Positions 1 through 7,364 of a DNA stretch of 64,000 bases are shown in pieces. The DNA comes from DASUNP01 sp035249305 (GTDB lineage: Bacteria; Acidobacteriota; Blastocatellia; UBA7656). The position numbers and the translations under genes are program-made. The stretch covers positions 27,970 to 91,969 of the forward strand of contig DATFGQ010000075.1 in assembly GCA_035249305.1 (NCBI GenBank), written 5' to 3'. The notes under the pieces are model-generated. The model saw only the letters and a program-made list of their open reading frames with translations, was not told where the DNA came from and ran no database searches. Positions within the stretch are counted from its first letter, which is position 1. The number at the start of each line of letters is the position of its first letter.

Positions 1-590
1 ATCCCTTCGACCGCCGCGAGGTGAGCCTTCAGAGCGTAAAGGCGCGAGCCGCGCTCGCCCGCTATGCGCTCGCTCCGGCTCAGCAGCAGGCGCGAATTGC
101 GGCCCGACGCGTCGACGATCAAGCGGGCGGTGAAGCGCATTGTTTGACCGTCGGCTAGGTTGAGGGCTTCGACGCCGCACGGCTTGTCATTTTCATAAAG
201 GGGCTGCTTTACGGCTACGCCTTCAAGGCACGTAGCGCCGAGCTCGCGCGCGCGCGCGAACAGGATCTGATCGAACCGCGCGCGGCTCAGGCTCATCGCC
301 CACGCCGATTCGTAAGACATCTCCGCGATAGGGACGTGCACGACTCTGCCGCCCGATGCGACCAGACAAAGCCGCGTCAGCTTCTGCGCGCCCGCGGCGA
401 GCATTCGATCAAAGACGGCGAGCCGCTTTAGCGTGGGAAACGATTCCGGCGTGATGAACTCGCCGCAGAGCTTCTCGCGCGGCATGCGTTTCTCTTCAAG
501 CACCAGGACGCGGAGGCCGTTTTCGGCCAGCCGGATCGCCGCCGACGACCCGGCAGGACCCGCCCCGACTATGATCACGTCGTAATCCAT
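1..590 (-). CDS. FAD-dependent oxidoreductase, geranylgeranyl-reductase-like (3' end outside window)
   Basis: The ATG lies at 590 and the frame stays open to the window edge, so only about 196 N-terminal residues are visible. They begin MDYDVIIVGAGPAGSSAA, a Rossmann GxGxxG (residues 9-14) for FAD. A KLCGE segment near residue 45 follows, as in the geranylgeranyl-reductase / aromatic-ring-hydroxylase group. Family members reduce or hydroxylate isoprenoid or polyketide substrates using FAD. It sits 23 bp downstream of a methyltransferase gene in the same direction, so the two are probably co-transcribed. Pairing with two methyltransferases suggests tailoring of a lipid, quinone or polyketide, but the substrate cannot be told from this fragment. 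The C-terminal substrate domain is not seen. Confidence 0.85.
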   Translation of the reverse strand, partial: MDYDVIIVGAGPAGSSAAIRLAENGLRVLVLEEKRMPREKLCGEFITPESFPTLKRLAVFDRMLAAGAQKLTRLCLVASGGRVVHVPIAEMSYESAWAMSLSRARFDQILFARARELGATCLEGVAVKQPLYENDKPCGVEALNLADGQTMRFTARLIVDASGRNSRLLLSRSERIAGERGSRLYALKAHLAAVEG

Positions 591-613
591 AACCTGACTT
601 ACTCGACCCGAAC

Positions 614-1321
614 TTACTCGCTCACCCGCGCGACCAGCGACAGACGGTAAGGGAACATTCTTCTGACGCGGAAGCTGCCGAGCCCCGCCCGCTTCGCCAG
701 CTCCTCAAGCTCTGATGCCGTGAAGCCTCTGAGCACGGAGACGGGGCCGTCGTTGCGCGTCAGAAAGCTTGTGGCGAGAAGTGGCCCCGTCACGCGGCTG
801 AAATAGTAGGGCACGAGGTTTCGCACAAGGTCGTTGACGATCACCGCGCGGCGGGCCACCCTGGCGAAATCGGCGAGCAGGAGGACGACATCTTCATCCC
901 GGAAATGATGGAGGAAGAGCGACGCGGTGACGTAATCGAAACTACGGGCCGCGAACGGGAGGCTCAAGGCGTCTGCGCGCACGAAAGAGAGCGCCGGCTC
1001 CGAGGTCAAATCTCTCCTCGTTATTCTCAGGTTGCGCTCGCTCAGGTCCAGCGCCGCGACGAACGGCTCGATGCCGCGCCCTCGGCACCAGCGGCATACT
1101 TCGGCGGGGATGTCGGCCGAGCCCGTGCCTACGTCGAGCAGCGACAGCCGCTCTACACTGCTCCCGTCGACGCTGCTGCGAAGCGCGTCGATGACGACTC
1201 GCGTGCCGCCCAAGAGCCGGTTGATGCGGCGCAGGTCGACGAGGTTCTTTCTAACGTCTTCGTCCGTTCCTTCGCCCGCGTCGAGCAGCTCCTCTTCGTA
1301 TATTCTCGCCGGTGTGAGCAT
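614..1321 (-). CDS. Class I SAM-dependent methyltransferase
   Basis: 235 residues from an ATG. Motif I is LLDVGTGSADIP (about residues 60-71). An acidic strand-2 end (AALDLS) and a post-motif region FDYVTASLFLHHF follow, giving a complete Rossmann methyltransferase fold. The N-terminal segment (IYEEELLDAGEGTDEDVRKNL) resembles methyltransferases that accompany type III polyketide synthase and FAD oxidoreductase genes in other bacteria; this is recalled family context, not shown here. It lies between the UbiG-like gene (20 bp gap) and the FAD oxidoreductase (23 bp gap), consistent with one minus-strand operon. The substrate is unknown; a hydroxyl of a polyketide or quinone-like compound is the simplest guess. 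Confidence 0.85.
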   Translation of the reverse strand: MLTPARIYEEELLDAGEGTDEDVRKNLVDLRRINRLLGGTRVVIDALRSSVDGSSVERLSLLDVGTGSADIPAEVCRWCRGRGIEPFVAALDLSERNLRITRRDLTSEPALSFVRADALSLPFAARSFDYVTASLFLHHFRDEDVVLLLADFARVARRAVIVNDLVRNLVPYYFSRVTGPLLATSFLTRNDGPVSVLRGFTASELEELAKRAGLGSFRVRRMFPYRLSLVARVSE

Positions 1322-1340
1322 GAGAAACCCGGTTAACCAG

Positions 1341-2063
1341 TCAGGCTTTTACCGCGTAGCCGATATAAGATAACGACAGATCGTTCGAGATATGAAGCGG
1401 GCCGGCGCTGCCGCGCTTGATTAACCCGGCGAGCGCGCCCAGGCGATTGGCCACGGGGCTGACGCCGCGCGTCTCGCGATTCACGAGGTTGTGGCGGGCC
1501 ATGACTTCATGCAGCTCCGCGGGCTTTATAAACATGCTGGCGTCGTGCGTGTGCTCGGGGATCAGTTTCAGAACTCTCTCGAACAGGTAGATGCCGACTA
1601 CGCGCGAGACTATGGTCCTGTTGATCGTTTCGTACAGGAAGAGGCCCGCGGGCTTAAGCACGCGCGCCGACTCGCTCACTACTTTGTCGAGGTCCGTGAC
1701 GTGCTCAAGAAAGTCTGTGCTGACGACGGCGTCGAACGCGGAGTCGAGGAACGGGAAAGATTCGGCGTTGGCGTTGACGTAATCGATCTCGACCCGGTCG
1801 GCGCGCGCATGGCGGCGCGCGGCGAAAAGCGACTCGCGCGACAGGTCGATGCCTGTGACCGAGGCCCCTTCGCAAGCGAAACGCTCCGCCAGCAGCCCGC
1901 CGCCGCAGCCCACGTCAAGCACGCTCAAGCCTTCTACTGTGCCCAGGACCTTTTTGAAATAGCCGAACCGCGCGGCGTTCAATTCGTGGAGCAGCCCGAC
2001 AGGCCCGTGCGGGTCCCACCAGCGGTCGCCAAGCTCGTCATACCAACTGTTGTCTATCGACAC
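1341..2063 (-). CDS. UbiG-like O-methyltransferase
   Basis: About 240 residues. The N-terminus SWYDELGDRWWDPHGPVGLL followed by HELN matches the start of UbiG (SRWWD...LH.LN), and motif I is VLDVGCGGGLLAE. UbiG methylates ring hydroxyls in ubiquinone synthesis, but no other ubi genes are visible, and many UbiG-like enzymes act on other phenolic or polyprenyl substrates. The open frame extends upstream to a TTG at 2099 that directly abuts the preceding stop. I prefer the GTG at 2063 because it begins just before the conserved WYDELGDRWWD region and matches the usual family length. No strong ribosome-binding site supports either choice. Likely co-transcribed with the neighbouring methyltransferase and FAD oxidoreductase. 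Confidence 0.8.
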   Translation of the reverse strand: MSIDNSWYDELGDRWWDPHGPVGLLHELNAARFGYFKKVLGTVEGLSVLDVGCGGGLLAERFACEGASVTGIDLSRESLFAARRHARADRVEIDYVNANAESFPFLDSAFDAVVSTDFLEHVTDLDKVVSESARVLKPAGLFLYETINRTIVSRVVGIYLFERVLKLIPEHTHDASMFIKPAELHEVMARHNLVNRETRGVSPVANRLGALAGLIKRGSAGPLHISNDLSLSYIGYAVKA

Positions 2064-2099
2064 GTGGATTATTATTGAGATTAACGCGGGATTAAGCAA

Positions 2100-2351
2100 C
2101 TACCTGTAACGATGCACGAGGTAGATTCCGACGAGCGCGCTGAGAAACCCTAGGGCGTTGGTCACCACGAAGACCCATGAGTTTATGCTGTAGCTGTAGA
2201 GGGCGAAGCAGAGCGAGGCCGCGGCCTGGCCATAATAAAGCAGCGGGTTGACGCCCTTAAGCTTCTTCTCTTCCCAGTTCTTTTTGACCTGTGCGAACAG
2301 CGTTATGACGAGCATGACGGCCGCCGCCCAACCTAACCATTCTACCGACAT
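2100..2351 (-). CDS. SemiSWEET / PQ-loop family small membrane protein
   Basis: 83 residues with three predicted transmembrane segments (about 7-22, 40-57, 60-78) and the sequence KGVNPLLYYGQAAASLCFALY, which resembles the first helix-loop region of bacterial SemiSWEETs. These proteins dimerise to form small sugar uniporters. The length fits the half-size bacterial members (about 85-95 residues). It heads the minus-strand run leading into the two methyltransferases and abuts the UbiG-like gene, so co-transcription is likely; its role in that group is unclear. Identification is from the three-helix pattern and motif, so other PQ-loop proteins remain possible. Confidence 0.7.
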   Translation of the reverse strand: MSVEWLGWAAAVMLVITLFAQVKKNWEEKKLKGVNPLLYYGQAAASLCFALYSYSINSWVFVVTNALGFLSALVGIYLVHRYR

Positions 2352-2368
2352 TCGCCTCCTATCAGGCT

Positions 2369-2626
2369 TTAGGCCGTGCGGGCGCGTAGCTGCCTGAGCA
2401 GTTCGGTCCTGGCCCGCTTCGCCTTGCCCATCGCCTCGATGTACTCGTTGAGCGCGCGCACGCGCTGGCCTTCGTAATCGTTTCGCTCTTTGCCCCTGAT
2501 CCTCTCTTCGATGCTGCGGAGCCGCTCGCGCGCACGCGCCAATCGGCCGCGCGCGTCGACGGCCGCCCTCATAAGCGAAGCCAGACGCGTCTCTTCCCCG
2601 CCTTTTTCACTTCTAGGATTGCGCAT
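2369..2626 (-). CDS. Hypothetical coiled-coil protein
   Basis: 85 residues from ATG 2626, chosen over the upstream start at 2647 because AAGGGG lies about 7 nt before it. The protein is highly charged (Arg, Glu, Lys rich), with no membrane segment. Heptad-like helices run over most of its length (for example RLARARERLRSIEERI), suggesting a cytoplasmic coiled coil. I do not recognise the family. The 17-bp gap to the SemiSWEET-like gene in the same direction allows co-transcription. Confidence 0.55.
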   Translation of the reverse strand: MRNPRSEKGGEETRLASLMRAAVDARGRLARARERLRSIEERIRGKERNDYEGQRVRALNEYIEAMGKAKRARTELLRQLRARTA

Positions 2627-2670
2627 AATGAAACCCCTTCTGCACAAACGATCTATTAATTCAATGGAGC

Positions 2671-2704
2671 TTGAAATAAGGCTAGGCCGCGCGGGTGAGC
2701 GGCC
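2671..2704 (-). terminator. Candidate terminator after the 96-residue gene
   Basis: On the minus strand a hairpin with arms GGCCGC / GCGGCC (2704-2685, 8-nt loop) is followed by a short T-rich run (CCTTATTT). It lies just past the stop of the 2745-3035 gene. The weak U-tract makes it uncertain. Confidence 0.35.
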
Positions 2705-2744
2705 TTGCTGGAGCCGGTTTATAAACCTTAAGCGGTCTTAATTC

Positions 2745-3035
2745 TCAAACACTTTTCGCTTTCTTATCGGGTATCAGATCGCCCGTGAATATCTCGACCA
2801 CGCTCTTCGTAAGGCCCACGCCGGGGATTAGATCAAGCGCGACGTCGGCCGAGCCTTTGAGCGCGCCCTTCCTGCGGATCGTGCTGATGGCGAGCGCGGC
2901 GACTACGCCCGCGCCGATCAGGGGGATCGGTTTTACGGCCCGTTTCAATAGCTTGCGCGCTATGATCTTCCGGACGCTCTTGCGCTTGAGGGCCTGTTTC
3001 ATCAGGCTGTGCTTAATCGTCCTCTTAATGTTCAT
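2745..3035 (-). CDS. Hypothetical small protein with basic N-terminus and hydrophobic centre
   Basis: 96 residues from ATG 3035. This start is preferred because AGGGGGTGTCG precedes it; an upstream TTG (3062) overlapping the previous gene is less likely. The first 35 residues are very basic (KRTIKHSLMKQALKRKSVRKIIARK). A hydrophobic segment PIPLIGAGVVAALAIST follows, then a glycine/proline-containing tail (ALDLIPGVGLTKSVVEIFTGDLI). The layout suggests a small membrane-associated protein. It is third in a minus-strand group behind the sigma-54 promoter at 3596-3611. No function is assigned. Confidence 0.6.
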   Translation of the reverse strand: MNIKRTIKHSLMKQALKRKSVRKIIARKLLKRAVKPIPLIGAGVVAALAISTIRRKGALKGSADVALDLIPGVGLTKSVVEIFTGDLIPDKKAKSV

Positions 3036-3058
3036 CGACACCCCCTGCGGCTTCGGCT

Positions 3059-3388
3059 TCAAGCCGCGCGCTTCACATCATTACGCCCCTTGCGGTGCTT
3101 GATGCCCGTCACGACGGAAGTGATCAACCGCTCGATGCCCTTCTTGGCCGAGAGGTAGAACAACGCGCGCGAGCCGGTTTCGAGCTTCGACGTGTCGCCG
3201 ACTACAGCAGGGCCGCTTTGCGGGAGCGCCCCGACGAGGTTGGCGTCTCGGCCGGCGTCGCCTAACGACCCGCCTGACAGAATACCGCGACGCCCTTCGG
3301 CGTCGGTGATGGCGAACCTGTATTCGCTGTTCTGCGTGCGAATCAAGATCATGTCGCTATTGGTTATGTCCTTGAATGTCAGTTCCAT
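3059..3388 (-). CDS. Hypothetical protein
   Basis: 109 residues beginning MELTFKDITNSDMILIRTQNSEYRFAITDAEGRRGILSGG (first 40 residues, split here as read). The N-terminal half looks like a small beta-rich domain and the C-terminus is basic (ITSVVTGIKHRKGRNDVKR). GGGGGAACCTC precedes the start. It has no signal peptide or membrane segment and I do not recognise the family. It lies between the 40-residue membrane peptide gene and the 96-residue gene on the same strand, so it probably belongs to the same sigma-54-driven unit. Confidence 0.6.
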   Translation of the reverse strand: MELTFKDITNSDMILIRTQNSEYRFAITDAEGRRGILSGGSLGDAGRDANLVGALPQSGPAVVGDTSKLETGSRALFYLSAKKGIERLITSVVTGIKHRKGRNDVKRAA

Positions 3389-3428
3389 AGAGGTTCCCCC
3401 CTTTCCCGTTTGGGACTTCTCGACGCTT

Positions 3429-3551
3429 TCAGTTGCTTCGGCTCAGGCTCGCAGGCCAGTTCAAGCCGAACAGACGAAAGACGAGGGCACCTGTTATGCC
3501 CAGATAGATCAGCACGAACAATGAAAGAATGATGAACTGTATAATACCCAC
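3429..3551 (-). CDS. Small single-pass membrane peptide (40 residues)
   Basis: A GTG start at 3551 is preceded by GGAGG with an 8-nt spacer, and the frame closes with TGA at 3429. The product starts VGIIQFIILSLFVLIYLGIT, a clear transmembrane helix, followed by a short polar tail (RLFGLNWPASLSRSN). It is the first gene after the sigma-54 promoter at 3596-3611 (predicted transcript start about 3585). Phage-shock and other envelope-stress systems often use such tiny membrane proteins, but no homology to a named one is claimed. The strong ribosome-binding site, promoter and helix together make it a credible gene. Confidence 0.65.
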   Translation of the reverse strand: MGIIQFIILSLFVLIYLGITGALVFRLFGLNWPASLSRSN

Positions 3552-3595
3552 TTAATCAACCTCCGCTTTCTTTGTACGCACACCCCTCTGATAGC

Positions 3596-3611
3596 TGCAA
3601 AGGGTATGCCA
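3596..3611 (-). promoter_or_regulatory. Sigma-54 (RpoN) promoter, minus strand
   Basis: Read on the minus strand the site is TGGCATACCCTTTGCA. It has the -24 GG and -12 GC exactly 10 nt apart and fits TGGCAC-N5-TTGC closely. It fires toward the 40-residue membrane peptide gene and is divergent from the sigma-54 activator gene at 3858, a classic regulator/target arrangement. Confidence 0.75.
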
Positions 3612-3748
3612 AGCCGGAGACTTAGATGTGAGATCGAATAAAAGGGTTTATTAGCCGGTTTTTTGTGGTATTTTGAGGAGATAAAGCTAACGGCCTGACT
3701 TATAACTATACGTAGCGAGGCGCAGCCGTGTGGCTTCGAATGATACGC

Positions 3749-3777
3749 TTGACTTTGGCAGCCCTTACTAATAGAAT
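3749..3777 (+). promoter_or_regulatory. Sigma-70-type promoter for the sigma-54 activator gene
   Basis: TTGACT, a 17-nt spacer and TAGAAT form a near-consensus housekeeping promoter. The predicted start near 3784 gives a leader of about 74 nt before the ATG at 3858. The rest of the 3552-3857 intergenic region holds only the divergent sigma-54 promoter and AT-rich sequence. Confidence 0.65.
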
Positions 3778-3857
3778 CCGAGCGATTTATAGGGGAGTAT
3801 TGGACAGCTAATAGGACCTCCGTTGCAGCACTTTTCCTGCCCCGGTATTGGACGCAC

Positions 3858-6800
3858 ATGGCTAGTAGAAACATATTCACCAGCGGACGTGTCGAGGACG
3901 CGGTTGCGGCGGGCCAGGAAGCCCTAGAAGACAGCCGTTTCGAAGAGGCGGCGACATACTTCCAGTCTGCCTTGAGGATGGGGCCTCACCCGCTTGAGCA
4001 AGAGGCGGTCATCCGCTGCAAGCTCAGCCTCGCCTTTGAAAAGCGCGGTATGAACCGCGAGCAGATGGAGGCCGTCTCCAAATACCATAACTTCGCCGAC
4101 TTCGTGCGCCTCAGCGAGCAGGTCCAGATGCAGGTGCTGATACGGCTGGGGTGGGGCCACTCCTACAACAACGACATCCCGCGCGCGATAGCGCTGTTCA
4201 ACCAGGCGATGCGCATCGCGCGGCGGCTCGAAGACAAGGTCAGCATAGGGATATGCTTTTTCGGGCTCGGCCGCGCCTACCGCTTCGTCTCCGAGATACG
4301 CATAGCGCGCGACCAGTACAGCTCTGCGCTCGATTTTTTCCGCCAGGTTGGGAGCTGGCGCGAGCTTGCGGAATCATACTTCAACATCGGCAACATAGAT
4401 TTCCGCGAGGGCGATTACCGCAACGCGCTGCAATCGATCAAACAGGCGCTGGCGATAATCGGCGACCGCAACGAGCACGAGCTGCTCGGGCGCGCCTACA
4501 GCGACCTGGCCTTGATCTACGACAACGTCGAGCTGCCGACGGCGCGCGCGGTCGCGGCCTGGGAGAAGTGCATAGACCATTTTCAGAAGGCGGGGAACAC
4601 TTTCCACCTCGCCATAAACTACAACAACCTCGGCTACCGTCTGATGTGGCTCGGCGAGTGGGACCGCGCCGAGCAGATGCTGCGCTCGGCGATTGAGATA
4701 CTCAAGCACACCTCGCGCGTGGTCCACCTGGCGGGAACCATAGACACGCTGGCGCAGCTCCAGGTGCTGCGCGGGCGTTTGGACGAAGCCGACCAACTGT
4801 TGCAGGATTCGCTCGCGGCCTTTGCGACTATAAAGAATAACGACCCGCTCAACAAAGACAACCCGCTCGAATCGAGCACGCACACTACAATCGGCCGGTA
4901 CTACCTGATGAAGGGGCACCCGGACCTGGCGATAAATCACCTGGAGCGCGCCGTGGACATCGCCCTGCGGCTCGGCGACCGGCAGTACTTTTCCGAAGCG
5001 CGGCTGTGGCTGGCCGAGGGGCAGATTCAAGCCGGGCGGCTCGACGAGGCGCGCAAGAACGTCGAGACCGTGCGCGCGCACCTGCGCGACACCCCAGACA
5101 TGTTGATCTGGGGGCTGATGATGAGGATGGTCGCGAAGATCGAGGCGGTCCAGGGCCACATAGCCGCCGCGATTCAATCGCTCGGGCAGAGCACGTCGAT
5201 ATTCGAGATCAGGGGGAGCGTCTACGACCGCGCGTTGAACCGCATAGTTCTGGCGCAGATGCTCGAACGGCGTGGCTCGATCAATGAAGCTTTAGCCGAA
5301 GTCGAAATCGCCCTGGCCGTTTTCGACCGACTGGGCGCCGAGCAAGACCGTCGCGACGCCGCGTCTCTGCTGGAATCGATCAAAGAGCGCCAATCTCAGG
5401 CTTCGACCATCGAATCCGAGATCCTCGTAGATGCGGACCAGTCGCCGCACCTGGCTTCCATCCTCGACGGCTTTACCGCGCAGCGCCTCGTGCAGGCGTC
5501 AGTCTCGCGCGAGCTCCTGCTCCACGAGCTCGCCTCGATCACACGCGAGGAGGCCGCCAGCCGCGCGGCGGTCGTCGTGGAAGTCATACAGAACGGAGAA
5601 GGCGACCAGCAATCGAGCTCGCTGAAGCTCGCCGCCGCCTTGGGGCTCGGCGAGGACGAAACCGAGCGCGAATTAAAGTTCCTCGGCTCGCTCGGGCAAG
5701 AGGACTACGGCCGCAACTCCGTCTTCGAATTCTCGGACAAGCAGCAATCGAGCTTCCTGCTACACATCATCGAGCCCGAAGACGAGCGCTTCCGCGCCAG
5801 GACCGTGCGGATGGAGCCGCTCATCTACCTGATCGAGCAGGGGCTGGAGACGCAGGTCCTTAAGAGCAAGACCCGCCGGACGCACGTCTTCACGCCCGCG
5901 CGCCTCTTGCAGGAGGTCGAGATGCCCGGCTTCGTATGCGCGAGCCGGGCAATGAGCCGCGTGCTGGAGCAGATAAACAAGATCCGCTCGTCGGACGTCA
6001 CGGTCTTGATAACGGGCGAGTCCGGCACGGGCAAGGAGCTGATAGCGCGGGCCGTGCACGCCGGCAGCTCGCGCCGGTTCAACGTCTTTCTGCCGTTCAA
6101 CTGCTCCGCCGCGCCGCGCGAGATGATCGAGAGCCAGCTTTTCGGGTTCCGCAAAGGGTCTTTCACGGGCGCGATGGCGAGCAACCCCGGAATCATCCGC
6201 GCGGCCGAAGGCGGCACGCTCTTTTTAGACGAGCTCGGCGACCTCCCGCTCGACCTTCAGCCGAAGCTGCTCCGCTTCCTCCAGGAAGGCGAGATACACC
6301 CGCTCGGCGAGAACCAGCCCATCCACGTAGACGTGCGCGTGGTGGCCGCGACTAACTCCGACCTTGAGCGGGCCGTGGCCGACGGGAAATTCCGCGAAGA
6401 CCTCTTCCACCGCCTCAACGTCATACGCATACAGGTCCCGCCCCTGCGCGAACGGCGCGAAGAGATACCCGCGCTCATCAACCACTACATGAACCTCTAT
6501 CTGCAAGAGGCCACAAAGCGCGACATACAGCTTTCGGAAGAGGCCGTCGACCTGATGGTCGTCTACGACTGGCCGGGCAACGTCAGGCAGCTTTGCAACG
6601 AGGTGCGCCGCATAGTCGCCTACTCGGATTCCGGCAGCATAGTCGCACCCGACCTCCTGTCGCCCGAGATCATACGCGCCAGCCACGACATACAGCTCCC
6701 CTCGGCGGGCTTGAAAAAAGCCTTCGAGGCGGCGCCTCCGATCCCCGAGAACACGACCCTGGCCGAAGCCGTCGAAGACCTCGAACGGCGCATGATCCAG

Positions 6801-6908
6801 GAGGCGCTCAAACGCTCTTCGGGCAACATCGCACGCGCGGCCAAAGACTTAGGGCTTTCGCGCAAGGGGCTCTACCTGAAGATAGACCGCCTCAACTTCA
6901 AGCTCTGA
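3858..6908 (+). CDS. Sigma-54-dependent activator with large N-terminal TPR sensor
   Basis: 1016 residues. The first ~510 are repeated TPR-type helix pairs, with no response-regulator receiver. A linker region follows to about 690, then a complete AAA+ sigma-54 interaction domain: Walker A GESGTGKE (~719), GSFTGA loop (~767), Walker B TLFLDELGD (~787), and arginine-finger region FREDLFHRL. A Fis-type helix-turn-helix ends the protein (GNIARAAKDLGLSRKGLYLKI). The sigma-54 contact loop is GSFTGA instead of GAFTGA, a tolerated variant. Such activators remodel RNA polymerase-sigma-54 using ATP; the TPR part presumably senses a protein or peptide. It is divergent from a sigma-54 promoter (3596-3611) and 3.2 kb upstream of another (10101-10116), so it is a candidate regulator of both. 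There is no clear ribosome-binding site. Confidence 0.92.
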   Translation: MASRNIFTSGRVEDAVAAGQEALEDSRFEEAATYFQSALRMGPHPLEQEAVIRCKLSLAFEKRGMNREQMEAVSKYHNFADFVRLSEQVQMQVLIRLGWGHSYNNDIPRAIALFNQAMRIARRLEDKVSIGICFFGLGRAYRFVSEIRIARDQYSSALDFFRQVGSWRELAESYFNIGNIDFREGDYRNALQSIKQALAIIGDRNEHELLGRAYSDLALIYDNVELPTARAVAAWEKCIDHFQKAGNTFHLAINYNNLGYRLMWLGEWDRAEQMLRSAIEILKHTSRVVHLAGTIDTLAQLQVLRGRLDEADQLLQDSLAAFATIKNNDPLNKDNPLESSTHTTIGRYYLMKGHPDLAINHLERAVDIALRLGDRQYFSEARLWLAEGQIQAGRLDEARKNVETVRAHLRDTPDMLIWGLMMRMVAKIEAVQGHIAAAIQSLGQSTSIFEIRGSVYDRALNRIVLAQMLERRGSINEALAEVEIALAVFDRLGAEQDRRDAASLLESIKERQSQASTIESEILVDADQSPHLASILDGFTAQRLVQASVSRELLLHELASITREEAASRAAVVVEVIQNGEGDQQSSSLKLAAALGLGEDETERELKFLGSLGQEDYGRNSVFEFSDKQQSSFLLHIIEPEDERFRARTVRMEPLIYLIEQGLETQVLKSKTRRTHVFTPARLLQEVEMPGFVCASRAMSRVLEQINKIRSSDVTVLITGESGTGKELIARAVHAGSSRRFNVFLPFNCSAAPREMIESQLFGFRKGSFTGAMASNPGIIRAAEGGTLFLDELGDLPLDLQPKLLRFLQEGEIHPLGENQPIHVDVRVVAATNSDLERAVADGKFREDLFHRLNVIRIQVPPLRERREEIPALINHYMNLYLQEATKRDIQLSEEAVDLMVVYDWPGNVRQLCNEVRRIVAYSDSGSIVAPDLLSPEIIRASHDIQLPSAGLKKAFEAAPPIPENTTLAEAVEDLERRMIQEALKRSSGNIARAAKDLGLSRKGLYLKIDRLNFKL

Positions 6909-7097
6909 CACAACCGGCCACAAAGCAGTGACGCGAAACTAAAGTTTTCATCCCGCCGGCTGAACCATCAAATTGACAGGTTTTGTTAGTCAACCTGACC
7001 GAAAAAGAAGTAATAGAACCGACCTCGCCTAGACGCCATATTCCCGCAAGGGTCTTGTTTACAACAATAGAACCTACATGGAAGATTCCTTCCGAAG

Positions 7098-7112
7098 TGG
7101 CATCAAGCTTGT
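7098..7112 (+). promoter_or_regulatory. Weak sigma-54-like site
   Basis: TGGCATCAAGCTTGT has the -24 GG, but the -12 element is GT rather than GC at the right 10-nt spacing. It precedes the 17-codon frame at 7174. The remaining 6909-7364 intergenic sequence shows no other clear signal. Confidence 0.25.
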
Positions 7113-7173
7113 ATTTACTATCGCGCCGATTACATAGGTTGTTTCCGAAACTTATCCAGAGGAGTGGAAGATA

Positions 7174-7227
7174 ATGAACAGACCCGGCGTATGCACAGGC
7201 GTTATTTGGGACGGCGATTGGAAATAA
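7174..7227 (+). CDS. Possible 17-residue peptide ORF
   Basis: ATG at 7174 follows AGAGGAGTGGAAGATA and the frame ends in TAA at 7225. It encodes MNRPGVCTGVIWDGDWK. The peptide has one Cys and two Trp, and is too short to test for coding bias. It lies between the sigma-54 activator and the HD-GYP gene and about 50 nt after the weak sigma-54-like site's predicted start. It could be a leader or signalling peptide, or chance. Confidence 0.25.
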   Translation: MNRPGVCTGVIWDGDWK

Positions 7228-7364
7228 TCGGTCGAAAGCCAAGTAAGTTAGTCACAAGCAGCCCCCTTGCAATTATCCAGGCATTGAGCTTCAGCCAGCC
7301 AGCAGTATCAAAGAGCATCATCCGGGCTACGCTCCAATAGCCTCACAGCAGAGATTAGCCTTAG

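Noticed and set aside
3509..3880. 123-codon minus-strand frame across the activator/small-gene intergenic region
   Set aside because: It overlaps two promoters and has no ribosome-binding site or protein-like composition.
6898..7242. 114-codon minus-strand frame after the activator gene
   Set aside because: No start signal, no family resemblance and no conserved context; treated as non-coding.
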